Part shown: in pieces, positions 1 through 6,037 of the stretch
Position numbering within the stretch: the first letter of the stretch is position 1
How the letters are laid out: each line of letters opens with the position of its first letter
Source of the DNA: an uncultured Candidatus Melainabacteria bacterium
GTDB taxonomy: Bacteria; Cyanobacteriota; Vampirovibrionia; Gastranaerophilales; Gastranaerophilaceae
NCBI GenBank assembly: GCA_934754735.1
Contig: CAKVJE010000058.1
Location: 1 to 11,956 of the forward strand
Length of the DNA: 11,956 bases
Direction of reading: 5' to 3'
The notes under the pieces: model-generated
Database searches by the model: none
The model's input: only the letters and a program-made list of their open reading frames with translations
Told to the model about the DNA's origin: nothing
Position numbers and translations under genes: made by a program

Positions 1-225
1 TTTTGTTGTCCATCATTCTTTGCGAATTAACAAGTTTATTTCGTCTTTCGCTATTCTGTTTTCAAGGTTCAAATATTGTGGACCTAAATCCATTTAAACT
101 TTTAATTTTCTACTTCGTTTGCTATTTATAAGTAAAAGGTTTTAATCTGTGCTGACCTTTTCGATTACTCAATTCCTCGAACTGCGCCTTGCGCTCTGTC
201 CGCACCGGAGGTTTCCTCTCCGAAC
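1..225 (-). other. Structured 5' leader, probably of an rRNA operon lying off the left edge
   Basis: This stretch contains no credible reading frame. Read on the minus strand it begins about 7 bases past a strong -10 box and runs to the window edge. It carries two compact hairpins near the 5' end: CGGAG/CTCCG at 206-222 (alternative GAGG/CCTC pairing) and GCGC/GCGC with a 3-base loop at 184-194. A boxA-like element follows at 58-73. A strong promoter, no start codon, GC-rich hairpins in an AT-rich genome and a boxA are the usual make-up of an rRNA leader. The last bases before the edge (minus-strand GGACAACAAAA) resemble the stretch just before a 16S gene. The rRNA itself is not in the window, so its identity is inferred. 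Confidence 0.55.
58..73 (-). promoter_or_regulatory. boxA-like antitermination element
   Basis: The minus strand reads TTTGAACCTTGAAAAC. It resembles the boxA found in rRNA leaders and 16S-23S spacers of Gram-positive-like rRNA operons (consensus near TGNTCTTTGAAAACT), where NusB/NusE bind to prevent Rho termination. The match is to the core CTTGAAAAC. It lies about 150 bases downstream of the inferred start site and about 60 bases from the edge, which fits a leader boxA. Confidence 0.45.
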
Positions 226-231
226 TTCTTA

Positions 232-259
232 ATCATAACTCGTCAATTTCTTTTGTCAA
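232..259 (-). promoter_or_regulatory. Strong sigma70-type promoter P2
   Basis: On the minus strand there is a perfect -35 box TTGACA (254-259), a 16-base spacer and the -10 box TATGAT (232-237), one base from consensus. The predicted start is near 225. It is the best promoter in the window and points at the putative rRNA leader. An HLR1-like repeat lies 18 bp upstream of the -35 box. Confidence 0.75.
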
Positions 260-277
260 TTGATTTGTTTTTTGCTA

Positions 278-295
278 TTTACATTTCTTTACATT
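278..295 (+). promoter_or_regulatory. HLR1-like direct repeat upstream of P2
   Basis: The sequence is TTTACATT-TC-TTTACATT, two identical 8-bp half sites separated by 2 bp. It fits exactly the cyanobacterial HLR1 consensus (G/T)TTACA(T/A)(T/A)-N2-(G/T)TTACA(T/A)(T/A), bound by the response regulator RpaB. It lies at about -53 to -70 relative to the P2 start, a position typical of an activator site. The match is seen directly; binding by an RpaB homologue is inferred. Confidence 0.55.
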
Positions 296-478
296 TGACT
301 CATTTCTGAGCTTATTTTACAAAAGAAATTTTTTTGTTGAGTTTTAAAAGTGCTATTCTTTAATTTCGGCTTATCTCTCACGAGATATTGTGTAAACCAA
401 TTTCTTTACGCTCAAACTTAACCAGCTTAAAAAATTCTTTTCCTTTTCTCTGCTCGGTCTCGTTAACCGCGTTCCTTT
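296..478. other. Non-coding stretch between the tandem promoters
   Basis: No gene is visible on either strand. It would be transcribed from P1 as a long upper leader. The only clear structures are a hairpin TATCTC-TCAC-GAGATA at 372-387 and a short CGGT/ACCG inverted repeat near 458-472. No function can be assigned. Confidence 0.4.
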
Positions 479-507
479 ATTGTAATCTGAAAAAAAATTA
501 AAATCAA
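479..507 (-). promoter_or_regulatory. Upstream promoter P1 of the tandem pair
   Basis: On the minus strand, -35 TTGATT (502-507), a 17-base spacer and -10 TACAAT (479-484). It is weaker than P2 but has ideal spacing. It points the same way as P2, and its -35 box is 18 bp from the second HLR1-like site, the same distance as at P2. A weak hairpin (503-516) overlaps it and could also be read as a poor terminator for the gene behind. Confidence 0.5.
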
Positions 508-515
508 GTGTTTGA

Positions 516-543
516 TCTACAATCATTTACATTACTTTACAAA
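516..543 (+). promoter_or_regulatory. HLR1-like triple direct repeat upstream of P1
   Basis: Three half sites occur at a 10-bp period: TCTACAAT (516-523, one mismatch), TTTACATT (526-533) and TTTACAAA (536-543). The last two with their 2-bp spacer match the HLR1 consensus exactly. The array ends against the stop codon of the LuxR-type gene. Relative to P1 it sits at about -54 to -71, the same geometry as at P2. Confidence 0.55.
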
Positions 544-804
544 CTACTGTTCCGGTTGTACGTTAACGTCACTATTCGCAAGCTTTTGAGCCTCTTCTTC
601 TTCTTTTGCTTTTGCACGCTTCATTTGAATATTTCGAACTACTGCCTGCAATCTATTACTTACATCAAGCTTTCTTAAAATATTTGCCACATGCGCTTTT
701 GTAGTATGAATTGAAATACCAAGAGTCTTTGAAATTTCTACATTACTCATACCTTTTTCAATTAATTCCATAACATGTTTTTCTCTTTCAGTAAAAATAT
801 CCAC
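544..804 (-). CDS. Small LuxR-type (GerE) helix-turn-helix regulator
   Basis: A cytoplasmic DNA-binding protein consisting almost only of a GerE/LuxR C-terminal domain. From the chosen start it is 86 residues: the FTEREKHV opening motif at residues 4-11, a helix-turn-helix at about 20-48 with recognition segment IHTTKAHVANILRKLDV, then a charged tail (KRAKAKEEEE). There is no receiver or ligand-binding domain, so it is either a solo regulator or acts by dimerisation with others. The GTG start at 802-804 is preferred because AGGAG lies 6 bases before it. The in-frame ATG at 817-819 would add five residues (MQEKD) but has no ribosome binding site, and the AGGAG would fall inside the gene. Its targets are unknown. 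Lying next to HLR1-like sites and the tandem promoters may be coincidence. Confidence 0.85.
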   Translation of the reverse strand: MDIFTEREKHVMELIEKGMSNVEISKTLGISIHTTKAHVANILRKLDVSNRLQAVVRNIQMKRAKAKEEEEAQKLANSDVNVQPEQ

Positions 805-839
805 ATCCTTCTCCTGCATTATACTTTACTAACATAACG

Positions 840-868
840 ATTTTATATATTAATCGTAGTCTTGTCTA
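840..868 (-). promoter_or_regulatory. Candidate promoter of the LuxR-type gene
   Basis: On the minus strand, -35 TAGACA (863-868), 17-base spacer and -10 TAAAAT (840-845), with a start near 833. This gives a leader of about 30 bases containing the AGGAG of the GTG start. A second TATAAT at 818-823 overlaps the alternative ATG, but has no -35 partner. Confidence 0.4.
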
Positions 869-983
869 TAAGGCAAATAGCTAATATTTTCATAAAAATA
901 TTTTTTAACTAAGGCATCCACACTAGGCTTCTTGACTGAATTACAAGAATTTTCAAAAAAAAATTAAACATTTTTACTTTATT

Positions 984-1015
984 AAAAAAGCATGCCAATC
1001 AAAAAGCATGCCTTT
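984..1015 (-). terminator. Rho-independent terminator, possibly bidirectional
   Basis: GCATGC (990-995) pairs with GCATGC (1006-1011), extended by A-T pairs and one G-U to a stem of about 10 bp with a 10-base loop. On the minus strand it is followed by TTTTTT. It lies 17 bases past the stop of the metallopeptidase-like gene and should end its transcript before the LuxR-type gene. Confidence 0.75.
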
Positions 1016-1031
1016 AAATTATTCGAGTTTA

Positions 1032-1700
1032 TCAATTATTAAATCCCGGTGAGGTTAATGGCAAATTTTTGTATCCTTCATTTGCAAAAACTGTTTTCTT
1101 TATATATTTATTTGTATAATTACCTTTCTCCAAAAGCTGTTTTAACACATTTTCTCTTGTTACCAGCGCAGACTCTAAATTATTTGATTCCGGATAGCGT
1201 TTAAGAATTTCCGTCCAGACTATAGCCTCCATAGTCCACGCATAAGTTTCTTCGCTTAAAGAATTATATTCGTCTTGGTGCAAAGCTTCATGTGCCAATA
1301 AAGCTGCTAACGCTCCGGGAGGGGCATATTCATGTTTTGGATTAATATAAACATACAAACGCCCTCGTTTTTTCCAACCAACGGCATCAAATGTTGCATA
1401 AGCCTCATTTATTTCTGATAAATCCTTAAACATAACTTTCACAGGCATTTGAGTAACGTTGTAGCCCAACAACGCTTTACGTGAAAATTCTCCTGACGTA
1501 TCTTTAAGCATGTCTAAAGCAACATGAAAAATTTGCTCATTAGAAATATCTTTATATTCATCTGAAATGCTATTTATGTAATCTTGAGTATACTTGACCG
1601 GTAATTTAACGTTTGAAGGTACCGGTTCATACGATTTTGCCAAAACCGGCGTTATCACAAGGCCAAATAATATAGCTAAATTGATAATGCGTCTTTTCAT
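1032..1700 (-). CDS. Secreted HExxH putative zinc metallopeptidase, family not recognised
   Basis: A 222-residue protein with a typical signal peptide: K2RR, a hydrophobic core at about 6-19, and a likely cleavage after VLA21. The mature part has the zinc-peptidase signature HEALH at 137-141 inside LAALLAHEALHQ, preceded by a YVYIN strand (116-120), as in many metzincin/gluzincin-like folds. E150/E151, ten or so residues later, could supply a third zinc ligand. It is probably exported across the inner membrane and may act on cell wall or external protein; no substrate can be named. The ATG is supported by AGAGG 8 bases upstream and a promoter at 1724-1753. It is transcribed alone, with its own terminator. 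The HExxH motif is seen; peptidase activity is inferred and the protein could be a degenerate member. Confidence 0.75.
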   Translation of the reverse strand: MKRRIINLAILFGLVITPVLAKSYEPVPSNVKLPVKYTQDYINSISDEYKDISNEQIFHVALDMLKDTSGEFSRKALLGYNVTQMPVKVMFKDLSEINEAYATFDAVGWKKRGRLYVYINPKHEYAPPGALAALLAHEALHQDEYNSLSEETYAWTMEAIVWTEILKRYPESNNLESALVTRENVLKQLLEKGNYTNKYIKKTVFANEGYKNLPLTSPGFNN

Positions 1701-1723
1701 AAAACCATCCTCTTGCTTATAAT

Positions 1724-1753
1724 ATTATATACTTTTTATTGAACAAAAGTCAA
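1724..1753 (-). promoter_or_regulatory. Promoter of the HEALH protein gene
   Basis: On the minus strand, -35 TTGACT (1748-1753), 18-base spacer and a perfect -10 TATAAT (1724-1729). The start is predicted near 1717, giving a leader of about 17 bases that holds the AGAGG ribosome binding site. Confidence 0.6.
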
Positions 1754-1777
1754 AATGGTATTGAGTTTTCCATCTAC

Positions 1778-1824
1778 TTTTTCAATTCAACATGAAGAAG
1801 GTGCCGAAGGCGGGAGAGGATGTT
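1778..1824 (+). repeat. Truncated right end of the intergenic repeat element
   Basis: This 47-bp piece matches the right end of the full copy at 1875-2061: TTTTTCAATTC, then CATG, then GGTGCCGAAGGCGGGAGAG. There are a few substitutions and the terminal GGGT has decayed to GGAT. No left end is present, so it is a fragment lying 50 bp before the full copy. Confidence 0.65.
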
Positions 1825-1874
1825 TTTTGCTGTTTGGAAAATTTTTGATTTACGAGCGATTGTTAATAAATTTA

Positions 1875-2061
1875 TAATACCCTCTCCCTAACCCTCTCCA
1901 TAGGAGAGGGGATGATTTGGGATACGCCCGAAGGGAGGGGATGATGTAAGATGCGTACAGGGGAGGGGATACGCTAAAGACATTCAAACAAACGAGTCCC
2001 ACTCCCCTCTCCTTTTTTCAATTCTGCATGGAGAGGGTGCCGAAGGCGGGAGAGGGTGTTA
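1875..2061 (+). repeat. Intergenic repeat element, copy A (187 bp, 14-bp terminal inverted repeats)
   Basis: The ends are TAATACCCTCTCCC (1875-1888) and GGGAGAGGGTGTTA (2048-2061), inverted with one mismatch. Inside is a perfect 8-bp hairpin CCCTCTCC/GGAGAGGG at 1892-1910, and several G-rich direct pieces around GGGAGGGGAT. The AAAGAC-TTCA-ACGAGTC core is shared with copies C and D. Its GC content is far above its surroundings. No reading frame is credible. It resembles a MITE or REP-type element, but no transposase is near and the family is not recognised. Confidence 0.7.
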
Positions 2062-2094
2062 TTAATTATTAAATTTCCATTTTCCATTTTCAAC

Positions 2095-2182
2095 TTAACA
2101 AGCCCCCTTCCGAATTTCTAAGTTTCGCAAAGCTCAACTTGAAATTCTACCCTCCCCCTATAAAGGGAGGGAGAGCAAACAA
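2095..2182 (+). repeat. Second repeat module, diverged copy
   Basis: It starts TTAACAAGCCCCC and ends in a CCCTCCCCC/GGGAGGGAG hairpin (about 2159-2174). The middle (TTTCTAA, GCAAAG, ACTTGAAA) aligns loosely with the two near-identical copies at 2286-2363 and 7346-7423. It follows repeat copy A through an AT-rich linker of about 35 bp that also follows copy D. Confidence 0.55.
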
Positions 2183-2199
2183 TTATTGGCGTTTGCACA

Positions 2200-2363
2200 C
2201 CTCTCCACGGGGAAGGTCGCAGTCGTTCGCGAGACCTTGGCAAGCATTACGAATGCGGGTGGGGGCTTATTAATTTTAGACAGCTACAAGCCCCTACCCG
2301 TTTTTCTAATGTTCATGCAAAGCCTTCACATTGAAAAACTACCCTCCCCCGTGGAGAGGGAAT
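2200..2363. repeat. Head-to-head pair of the second repeat module (nested hairpin)
   Basis: An inverted module copy (2200-2268) faces a forward one (2286-2363). The outer arms CCTCTCCACGGGG (2200-2212) and CCCCGTGGAGAGG (2347-2359) are perfect 13-bp inverted repeats. The inner arms CGGGTGGGGGCTT (2256-2268) and AAGCCCCTACCCG (2288-2300) pair with one G-U. The forward copy shares 68 identical bases with 7356-7423. A reading frame through here only translates the repeat and is not a gene. Confidence 0.75.
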
Positions 2364-2514
2364 ACACTGACGACGCTCAATTGTTACAAAATCTTAATAA
2401 ATTATTTCATACATTATCAATTGTTAAGACATTTTAAAAATCTTTACAATTGCAGAAACACCGTAATAATAATTAACACGACAGTTTTTCAACAAATTTC
2501 GCACAAATTTCAAT
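2364..2514. other. AT-rich spacer, no feature recognised
   Basis: An AT-rich stretch between the repeat cluster and the sigma28-like promoter. No gene, RNA or strong hairpin is visible. Confidence 0.5.
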
Positions 2515-2541
2515 TTAAGTTTTTTAAAATTATGCCGTTAA
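2515..2541 (+). promoter_or_regulatory. Sigma28 (FliA)-type promoter
   Basis: TTAAGTTT (2515-2522), exactly 11 bases, then GCCGTTAA (2534-2541). The enterobacterial FliA consensus is TAAAGTTT-N11-GCCGATAA, so 14 of 16 positions match with exact spacing. The start would be near 2549, giving a leader of about 36 bases before the ATG at 2585. This implies late flagellar-class control of the downstream gene. Confidence 0.6.
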
Positions 2542-2584
2542 CATAAACATCGATGTAAGAAGTTAATAATATAAGGAGATTATC

Positions 2585-5500
2585 ATGTCAAATGGTTTTA
2601 GTGTTACTGTTGGAAGTCAAAAAATTACAATCAAGGTAGGAGATAACATTGAAGATATCAAAAATAAATTCGGAGAAAATGCCGGAACAATTTTTAATGA
2701 TATTGATAAAAATAGCGATGGTAAACTTGATGCTAACGAAATCGATGGTTTAAAAACCAACATTGAAAATGCAGATTTTGAAATAGAAGAAGATGAAAAC
2801 GATAACACTCCCGTTCATGGTAATACATCTGCGCGAGCATACAATACTGCTATACAAAATTTAAAGAACAAATATAATACCGAAACATTGACCGGATTCT
2901 TTAAATCAGATGATAGCGACTTGCACACAATCAAAAGAGGTGATACTCTTTATACCATTGCAAAAAAAGCTCTTGAATCTGAAGGTTTGCCAACTGATTA
3001 TAAATCTATCAATAATAGAATTGCAGAAATTGCCAATATTAATAATTTACGCGACATTAATAATGTAGCTATCGGTACAAAATTAAAAATCAATTTAACA
3101 GATGCAGGTGTTGCAAAAGTAAAAGAAAATAGCAATGACTCTGTAAAAGCTTTTACCGGTCAAGCTAGGACTGATGAAGCCGGTGAAGATTGGACAAATA
3201 TTGAAAAGAGAAGAAGCGCAGCTTCTCAAAGAGCTAATCAAAATGATGAAGAAACTGATGATACAGCAGAAACTTCTACTGTAGCAAAAGCTCCGACGTC
3301 CGATAAAACATCAACAATTACTCCAACTAGAAACGGTCTGAATATGGGCTCAGGTATGACTGTAGATGAAAACGGTAATGAGCTAAAAGATGCCAAAGGT
3401 CATAGAAACTTCAAAGACCCTAAATATAAAGGTATAATGAAGTATCAAAAAGGCGATAAAGTAATGTATCAGTTCATATACTCTGGAACAGGAAGAATTA
3501 ATAGTGGTGTAGCTTTGTCTGCACCAAGTATTGCTGAATTAAAAAATTTGCAAACAAAGTTTGAAACAGCATATATGAAACTGAAAGCAATTAAAGATGG
3601 AGACAATGATGCAACAAAAGCAAGCAAAAGGCAAGCGAACCTTGCTGCTTTAAAAGAACTTGTTGAAATTACAAATGGGAATACTCAAGTAATCAAAAAT
3701 GTAAGTGCATTTTTGAGAGATGATACTTGTGTTGACAGAGATTCTAAGGATTATAAAGCGTTTGTTCAGGATTTGATTTTGACAAGAAATGCAGATGTTG
3801 TTAGGGCTTTGACTACAGGTAAAGACGGCAATGTGAACATGTCTATTGTAGAAAAAGATAAAGCTGGTCATGAAGCTCTTGCCGGATTGTATCAAGAAAT
3901 CCGTAACAAAGAAAAAGCCGGAGTAAAATTGACTGATGAAGAAGTCGATTTGAAGGATGCGTTAGTACGTGTAAGAGATTGGACCGGCTACAAAATAGAA
4001 GCGAATACAAACAATAAGGTTCATAAAAAATATATGGCATTTGCGAACAAGAATGGAAATGTTATGTATCAAGTACGCATAGACAATAATTGGTATTTTG
4101 CTTCTGATGAAAAATTACTGGACGAATTTTTGACAAAATTGGAAGCAGCAAATGATGATGCAAAGAAAGCTGCATTGTTCAAAGAATATGCAAATACAAA
4201 AGATACTGAACTTGCAAGATGTTTATTACGAAACGTTAAAACGTTGAAAGCGTCAGATGATGATATAAAAGCTATTATACAGAATAATAGCATAGAAGTT
4301 ATTGATAGCTTGTGGTTAAAAAATGGTGATAAAAACATCGAATATTCAAAAGACGTAATCGACGCTATGGTTGCGCGCTATAAGGAAATCTATACCGGTA
4401 AAGACAAAGGTAATCTTGAAAATGCAGCATTCTTAGAGAAGGCGGCAGATTGGATTGACAGATCCGATATGTCAGATGAAGCCAAAGAAAAAGCAAAAGC
4501 AGAACTTGCTGAAACTTATTTAAAAAAGACAACAACCGCAGATAACAAAGTAGAATACACATTCAATCCTTCTAGACGCCCAACAAAAGAAGAAATTGCA
4601 GGATTGGCATATATTGCTGATTCTGCGATGAAAGTAGCATTAGTAAACTATGAAAAATACGAAGATATGGGTAAAGGTCAATATAGCGAAGGAATTGGCG
4701 ATAAAATTGATTCAGAAGAATTAATTGCACATAGAGCAGCCATGGTTGAAAAAATGTCGTCAGCGGATGATGTTATCGATTTTATCAATAATAAGGTAAC
4801 TGTTGATAAAAATTATGATATTCCATTTGATAAGATAATGGAAAAATTTGGCAATGACAAAAAGGTGCTTGATGCATTATTAAAAGCAATAGCTACTGAA
4901 AACCTATCCGTAAGTAATAACGCTATCAACGACGATAATCGTATAAAATTACTCAATACCTACATAAAAAATGGAAAGGTCGATAAATCAGCATTACCTC
5001 AAGGGTATGATGCTAAGAATTTAGCAAAAATATTACCGGATGATTGCAAGCAAGATCCGGCGAAAGCAGCCTTTACTGCGGTATTGAAAGAATTTGGACA
5101 CGATGATGTTGAAGCATTATCGAATTTGGAATACAAAAATCCTGATGCGGTAAAAGCTCGACTTAGAGAATTGGTAAAAACTGCATATAACAAGCAAAAT
5201 CACACAGTCAAATATGATTTCATTAATGCAGTATGTGCACTTCCTGCAGAAATTCGTCCAAAAGCTGAATTAGCACAACTGTTAAAAGACATGCCAAAAC
5301 TGGGAACAAATACAAAAGCAAATGTATTTAAGGCAGTGAATGGGTATACAGAAAAGGACTTAGAAACAGGTAATAATTTTATAAATAATTTTAAAAATAG
5401 AGCAAAATTCTTACGAGACGGCGGTGTTACGCCAGATAACGTAGTCGGTATAATAAAATCTTTGGATGAAGTAACTTCAGATAACAAAACTGGTGTATAC

Positions 5501-5821
5501 AAATCTTTGATTATAAATACGAACAATTTACTATTTCTTATTACCGGACCAACATTAGCAGTAGGCAAACGACCTAGTATGGCACTATGTAATAGAATTC
5601 CTAAGGCTCTAATGCGAAAAGCAATAGCTATGGGATTAACTGAAACCGATGCTTATAAAAAGCTTGAAGCATTTTATGGTTCAAAATATGATGCAGAGAA
5701 TGATACATTAACTTTTGCAAAAAATGATGATGCAAACAAAGTTTATACCAATGATAAAACTACACAAGAAGCCAGCAAGTTAATCCGAGCTTTGGCGGAA
5801 GAAATTATCAAGAATTCGTAA
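2585..5821 (+). CDS. Giant EF-hand and LysM protein with duplicated helical region, function unknown
   Basis: 1078 residues, ATG preceded by AAGGAG at 6 bases. Domains: a short beta-rich N terminus (1-35); one canonical EF-hand loop DKNSDGKLDANE at 41-52, with Ca-ligand positions D41, N43, D45, D49 and E52 intact; an acidic stretch (64-74); a LysM peptidoglycan-binding domain at about 112-171 (HTIKRGDTLYTIA...IGTKLKINL); a low-complexity S/T/D-rich linker (180-255); then about 800 mostly helical, Lys/Asp/Glu-rich residues. Two related segments lie at about 287-470 and 487-630 (KVMYQFIYSG at 292 against NVMYQVRIDN at 492). There is no signal peptide or clear membrane segment, although LysM implies a wall location, so a non-Sec route (for example the flagellar export apparatus) is possible. 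A FliA-like promoter and the adjacent convergent flagellin suggest a motility or surface role. No enzyme signature is seen. Confidence 0.9.
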   Translation: MSNGFSVTVGSQKITIKVGDNIEDIKNKFGENAGTIFNDIDKNSDGKLDANEIDGLKTNIENADFEIEEDENDNTPVHGNTSARAYNTAIQNLKNKYNTETLTGFFKSDDSDLHTIKRGDTLYTIAKKALESEGLPTDYKSINNRIAEIANINNLRDINNVAIGTKLKINLTDAGVAKVKENSNDSVKAFTGQARTDEAGEDWTNIEKRRSAASQRANQNDEETDDTAETSTVAKAPTSDKTSTITPTRNGLNMGSGMTVDENGNELKDAKGHRNFKDPKYKGIMKYQKGDKVMYQFIYSGTGRINSGVALSAPSIAELKNLQTKFETAYMKLKAIKDGDNDATKASKRQANLAALKELVEITNGNTQVIKNVSAFLRDDTCVDRDSKDYKAFVQDLILTRNADVVRALTTGKDGNVNMSIVEKDKAGHEALAGLYQEIRNKEKAGVKLTDEEVDLKDALVRVRDWTGYKIEANTNNKVHKKYMAFANKNGNVMYQVRIDNNWYFASDEKLLDEFLTKLEAANDDAKKAALFKEYANTKDTELARCLLRNVKTLKASDDDIKAIIQNNSIEVIDSLWLKNGDKNIEYSKDVIDAMVARYKEIYTGKDKGNLENAAFLEKAADWIDRSDMSDEAKEKAKAELAETYLKKTTTADNKVEYTFNPSRRPTKEEIAGLAYIADSAMKVALVNYEKYEDMGKGQYSEGIGDKIDSEELIAHRAAMVEKMSSADDVIDFINNKVTVDKNYDIPFDKIMEKFGNDKKVLDALLKAIATENLSVSNNAINDDNRIKLLNTYIKNGKVDKSALPQGYDAKNLAKILPDDCKQDPAKAAFTAVLKEFGHDDVEALSNLEYKNPDAVKARLRELVKTAYNKQNHTVKYDFINAVCALPAEIRPKAELAQLLKDMPKLGTNTKANVFKAVNGYTEKDLETGNNFINNFKNRAKFLRDGGVTPDNVVGIIKSLDEVTSDNKTGVYKSLIINTNNLLFLITGPTLAVGKRPSMALCNRIPKALMRKAIAMGLTETDAYKKLEAFYGSKYDAENDTLTFAKNDDANKVYTNDKTTQEASKLIRALAEEIIKNS

Positions 5822-5828
5822 AGGTTGA

Positions 5829-5959
5829 TAATACCCTCTCCCTAACCTTCCCCCGAGGGAGGGGACAAGCTAAAGACGTTCAGATAAACGAGTCTCGCTC
5901 CCCTCTCCTTTTTTCAATTCTACATGGAGAGGAAAACGAGAAGGCGGGAGAGGGTGTTA
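5829..5959 (+). repeat. Intergenic repeat element, copy C (131 bp)
   Basis: The ends are TAATACCCTCTCCC (5829-5842) and GGGAGAGGGTGTTA (5946-5959). It begins 7 bp past the stop of the LysM/EF-hand gene and ends 11 bp before the flagellin terminator, so it sits between convergent genes. Thirty-nine bases (5856-5894) are identical to 7202-7240 in copy D. It is shorter than copies A and D because the left-hand G-rich part is missing. Confidence 0.7.
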
Positions 5960-5965
5960 TATACT

Positions 5966-5994
5966 AAATAAAAAGAGCTTGATGAATCAAGCTC
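5966..5994 (-). terminator. Rho-independent terminator of the flagellin gene
   Basis: On the minus strand GAGCTTGA, loop TTCA, TCAAGCTC (5975-5994), followed by TTTTTATTT. A perfect 8-bp stem and U-tract lie 43 bases past the flagellin stop. The plus side has a weaker tail, so it mainly serves flagellin. Confidence 0.9.
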
Positions 5995-6037
5995 ATATAT
6001 AAGTACATATCCCAATCAACAACAAATTAATTAATAA

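Noticed and set aside
64..74. tRNA T-loop-like GGTTCAAAT
   Set aside because: No acceptor, D or anticodon arms can be built around it; it is part of the boxA-like sequence on the other strand.
184..222. RNase P or SRP RNA, from GAGGAAAC and CCGG pieces on the minus strand
   Set aside because: The conserved cores of those RNAs are absent and the stems are too short; a leader fits better.
489..516. Weak hairpin ATCAA-ACAC-TTGAT followed by a T-rich tract, as terminator for the LuxR-type gene
   Set aside because: The stem is only 5 A/T-rich pairs, and the same bases form the -35 box and spacer of a well-spaced promoter with an HLR1-like site upstream. It remains possible as a second use.
929..949. 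Second terminator TTCTTG/CAAGAA between the LuxR-type and HEALH genes
   Set aside because: The stem is short with a 9-base loop and a poor T-tract; the 984-1015 hairpin suffices.
1903..1985. G-quadruplex in repeat copy A
   Set aside because: There are four G-runs, but the loops (7, 11 and more bases) exceed the usual limits; the hairpin reading explains the G/C tracts better.
1778..2363. CRISPR array, from clustered GC-rich repeats
   Set aside because: The units differ in length and order, are inverted in places, and lack regular spacers; no cas gene is present.
2186..2437. 83-residue plus-strand reading frame and an overlapping 71-residue frame (2331-2546)
   Set aside because: Both run through the repeat modules, have no ribosome binding site, and translate inverted repeats; the shared part reappears without an equivalent frame context at 7346-7423.
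5500..5610. Compensating frameshifts in the LysM/EF-hand gene, because residues 974-1005 are unusually hydrophobic
   Set aside because: The alternative frames checked here contain stop codons and make no better protein; the frame is open on both sides.
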